Source: Elizabethkingia miricola (GTDB lineage Bacteria > Bacteroidota > Bacteroidia > Flavobacteriales > Weeksellaceae). From it: 64,000 nucleotides of DNA. Positions 62,282 through 64,000 of this stretch are shown here, piece by piece. The notes under the pieces were generated by a model. The model had not been told where the DNA came from, did not search any database, and was given only the letters and a program-made list of their open reading frames with translations. Position 1 is the first letter of the stretch. Each line of letters opens with the position of its first letter. Location: positions 93,839 to 157,838 of the forward strand of contig NZ_LSGQ01000004.1 of assembly GCF_001675285.1 (NCBI RefSeq), read 5' to 3'. The translations under genes and the position numbers were made by a program.

Positions 62282-62307
62282 AACAAGTCCCTGTAGAGAG
62301 ACTTGTT
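62282..62307 (-). terminator. Terminator of the SDR gene
   Basis: AACAAGTC pairs with GACTTGTT around a 10-nt loop, followed on the minus strand by six T. Its T-run overlaps the -33 region of the next promoter. Confidence 0.65.
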
Positions 62308-62333
62308 CAGAAGATATTTAAGGTTAAAATGGT

Positions 62334-62960
62334 TTACATAAAAGCAGGCTTATCACCTTCAGAGCCAGGTTTTTGAACACCTACACTGGCTTTCAGATCC
62401 TTATCGGGATTCAGAATAATGTTTGCAATGTAGCTGGCTACAGCTTTTCTGGAAACTTCAGTTCCGGTGAAGTCCTCACCCTTTTGTGTTGTTTCATAGT
62501 CCGTTTCTTCTTTATCCGTTAGCCACGATGGACGCACTATCGTATAATCGAGATCCGAGTTTTCTATAATGTCTGCTGCCTGACGGTAACGGACAAGATC
62601 GGCTCCGATAATGGCTTCATTCCATTCTCCGAATTTCCCGGGTACTTCTTTATAGATTCCCAGAGAGGTTACAAAGATGAGACGCTTTACAGCTTCATCA
62701 TCCATTGTTTTTACAATTGCCTGAGCAAAGTGATTCATGGGTCCGGAAAGATTGGCGTATACAATATCCTGACCTTTTATGGCTTCCTCCAGATCAGCGG
62801 GATTTAATACATCACCTTTTATTATTTGTGCATCTTCATTTAATCCGTTAGTATTTCTGGCAAATAATGTTAATTCTATATTGCTGTTGTCCTTAAGAAA
62901 ACTGACAACATGTTGTGCGATGGCGCCATTGGCACCCAATATTAATACTTTAGTCTTCAT
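62334..62960 (-). CDS. Atypical SDR, NAD(P)H-binding protein
   Basis: The 208-residue protein begins VLILGANGAIAQHVVSFLKD (GxNGxxG). It carries the atypical-SDR blocks DIVYANLSGPM, KRLIFVTSLGIYKEV and LDYTIVRPSWLTDKEE found in NAD(P)H-binding/NmrA-like proteins that often sense or reduce quinones. ATG 62960 is preferred; the in-frame ATG at 62993 adds a non-conserved MIENIYSKPNI. It may belong with the cupin and hydrolase genes 70 nt upstream. Confidence 0.87.
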   Translation of the reverse strand: MKTKVLILGANGAIAQHVVSFLKDNSNIELTLFARNTNGLNEDAQIIKGDVLNPADLEEAIKGQDIVYANLSGPMNHFAQAIVKTMDDEAVKRLIFVTSLGIYKEVPGKFGEWNEAIIGADLVRYRQAADIIENSDLDYTIVRPSWLTDKEETDYETTQKGEDFTGTEVSRKAVASYIANIILNPDKDLKASVGVQKPGSEGDKPAFM

Positions 62961-63027
62961 AATGTTTGGTTTTGAGTAAATATTCTCAATCATTTACAGA
63001 CGGAATTATATTCCTTAATCTCTCAAT

Positions 63028-63438
63028 CTAACCGGCACTGTTATAAGCCTCGTCGGCTACAGGCTCCTCCCAATTAACCAGCCCTTTTTCTGCATTGATA
63101 CCAATAGCAGTATGAATCATAACGCCGTCGGGAGAAGCACCATGCCAATGTCTGATACCAGGCATGATATTCACATAACCTCCGGCTGAAATTTTCTGTA
63201 CAGGCTGACCTTCTTCCTGATAGAAACACACTCCTTCACGGATCAGTAAAATCTGATTGCTGCCATGTGTATGCCAGTTATTTCTGGTACCCGGCTCAAA
63301 TAGCACTTCACCAACATAAGCATCTGTTGTATCATCAGGAAAAACATATGTTTTTAACCATGCCTTTCCGGTAAAGTATTCCTGCTGTGCCGGAACAAAG
63401 CCCATATCTTTTATTTCCTGTTCTGTATACTTTTTCAT
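63028..63438 (-). CDS. Cupin-domain protein
   Basis: The 136-residue protein has a single cupin barrel with motif 1 GTRNNWHTHGSNQILLIREG and motif 2 GYVNIMPGIRHWHGASPDG, supplying His ligands for a metal. Similar small cupins act in carboxymuconolactone-decarboxylase-like or stress clusters and lack a fixed reaction. It starts 1 nt after the stop of the upstream alpha/beta hydrolase gene, so they are co-transcribed. Confidence 0.87.
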   Translation of the reverse strand: MKKYTEQEIKDMGFVPAQQEYFTGKAWLKTYVFPDDTTDAYVGEVLFEPGTRNNWHTHGSNQILLIREGVCFYQEEGQPVQKISAGGYVNIMPGIRHWHGASPDGVMIHTAIGINAEKGLVNWEEPVADEAYNSAG

Positions 63439-63439
63439 T

Positions 63440-64000
63440 TTACAAATTTTCTTTAAAGAAAGGTATTGCTCTTTCCAACGCCTGCCTTACTGGTTCAGGC
63501 TGATCATAAAGATCATAATGGGAATATCCCTTCACAATTAAAAGTTCTTTCTTCTCAGACGCTGCACGGCGAACAACTTCAAAGCCGTCTCTGTATGCTC
63601 CAAAACCACCCGGCTTATCTCCGACAACAACCAATATAGGCTGTGTCAGCAAGGTTTCACACAGGTGGAAAGCATCCCAGCCCATTCCAATACCCATTCT
63701 GGAATACACGGCACTGGTTGCTCCTCCTGGAGTCTGTCCTCTGGATGTTTTATAATAATCTGTAGCCTCCAATACATCGATATCCTCAATTCCGGATTGT
63801 TTTCCTGCTTCAACAGAATCCGGTAACATATTGATCGTTAATAGATCTCCGCCTTTAGCTTCACTTGACCGCTGCTGTGCTACATTGTCAAGCACCTCCA
63901 TAGGGCTTTCTCCTGCAAAACCATCACGTAATAGGCGTCCAAAATTAACTCCTGTAATAGATACTACAGCTTTAATACGTCTCTCGGTCATGGCAATGTT
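63440..64000 (-). CDS. Alpha/beta hydrolase, 5' part outside the window
   Basis: The frame stays open to the right edge, so the ATG at 63991 is internal. The visible 187 residues start NIAMTERRIKAVVSITGVNF, which fits the strand after the nucleophile elbow of a dienelactone-hydrolase/X-Pro-type fold. The acid strand PILVVVGDKPGG and the catalytic His in VKGYSHYDLYD are visible. The GxSxG elbow would lie outside. Together with the cupin and SDR it forms a small redox/hydrolase operon. Confidence 0.8.
   Translation of the reverse strand, partial: NIAMTERRIKAVVSITGVNFGRLLRDGFAGESPMEVLDNVAQQRSSEAKGGDLLTINMLPDSVEAGKQSGIEDIDVLEATDYYKTSRGQTPGGATSAVYSRMGIGMGWDAFHLCETLLTQPILVVVGDKPGGFGAYRDGFEVVRRAASEKKELLIVKGYSHYDLYDQPEPVRQALERAIPFFKENL

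Noticed and set aside
63991-64000. Full-length hydrolase starting at ATG 63991
   Set aside because: The frame continues open to the edge and the protein would lack its nucleophile region; it is treated as truncated by the window.

Overview
This window looks like ordinary chromosome from a low-GC member of the Flavobacteriia. The Weeksellaceae (Chryseobacterium/Elizabethkingia group) is my best guess. The reasons are AT-rich composition, Bacteroidota promoters (TTG about 17-23 nt before TAnnTTTG), a GLPGLI-family secreted protein, GH92 and GH125 alpha-mannosidases, fumarase-fold PurB with a [11 protein letters not shown] motif, and dense transcription with strong bidirectional terminators. I see no rRNA or tRNA gene, CRISPR array, insertion sequence or prophage. 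The genus is inference.

Left part (1-16 kb). It opens with a truncated purB, a PQQ sugar dehydrogenase lipoprotein, a small secreted protein and a thioredoxin-like lipoprotein, all on the minus strand. A plus-strand run follows: lipid A type acyltransferase, glycosyltransferase, DEDDh exonuclease, and an Lrp regulator with an EamA exporter. Next on minus come apaG, sucA-sucB of the 2-oxoglutarate dehydrogenase complex, an SRPBCC protein, and the glycogen operon glgB-glgA-glgC (to 18.3 kb).

Middle (18-36 kb). A GH125 mannosidase, an AraC regulator, a nitrilase-fold amidase and two overlapping genes for related membrane proteins lie on plus. A minus-strand redox operon (MFS, old yellow enzyme, aldo/keto reductase, cyclase-family hydrolase, VOC protein) faces a LysR regulator over a palindromic intergenic region. 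GH92 mannosidase, a GLPGLI protein, fabH, corA and holB follow.

Right part (36-64 kb). An envelope block (outer-membrane barrel, lptC, anmK) leads to a NUDIX gene, murF, an HxlR/quinone-reductase pair, a FUSC membrane protein, a phosphopantetheinyl transferase and ahcY. Then come TMEM175, an aspartyl protease with PDZ domain, an L,D-transpeptidase lipoprotein, Crp/Fnr, AhpD-like, metallo-hydrolase, CPA1 antiporter and bestrophin genes. The ohrR-ohr-DUF1304 peroxide operon is preceded by a near-perfect 40-bp operator. The right end holds GNAT and ClbS/DfsB-like genes, two unrecognised genes, an SDR, a cupin and an alpha/beta hydrolase cut by the window edge.

The most interesting non-standard signals are: (i) several promoters whose -7 box ends only 4-6 nt before the start codon, implying leaderless mRNAs; (ii) a tandem pair of homologous, unrecognised membrane proteins; (iii) clear operator palindromes at ohrR, the LysR gene, lrp and the GH125 gene; (iv) two diverged copies of an intergenic repeat with terminal inverted repeats; (v) a two-gene AT-rich accessory pair near the right end, possibly immunity-like. 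I do not see a convincing complete new defence or mobile system.
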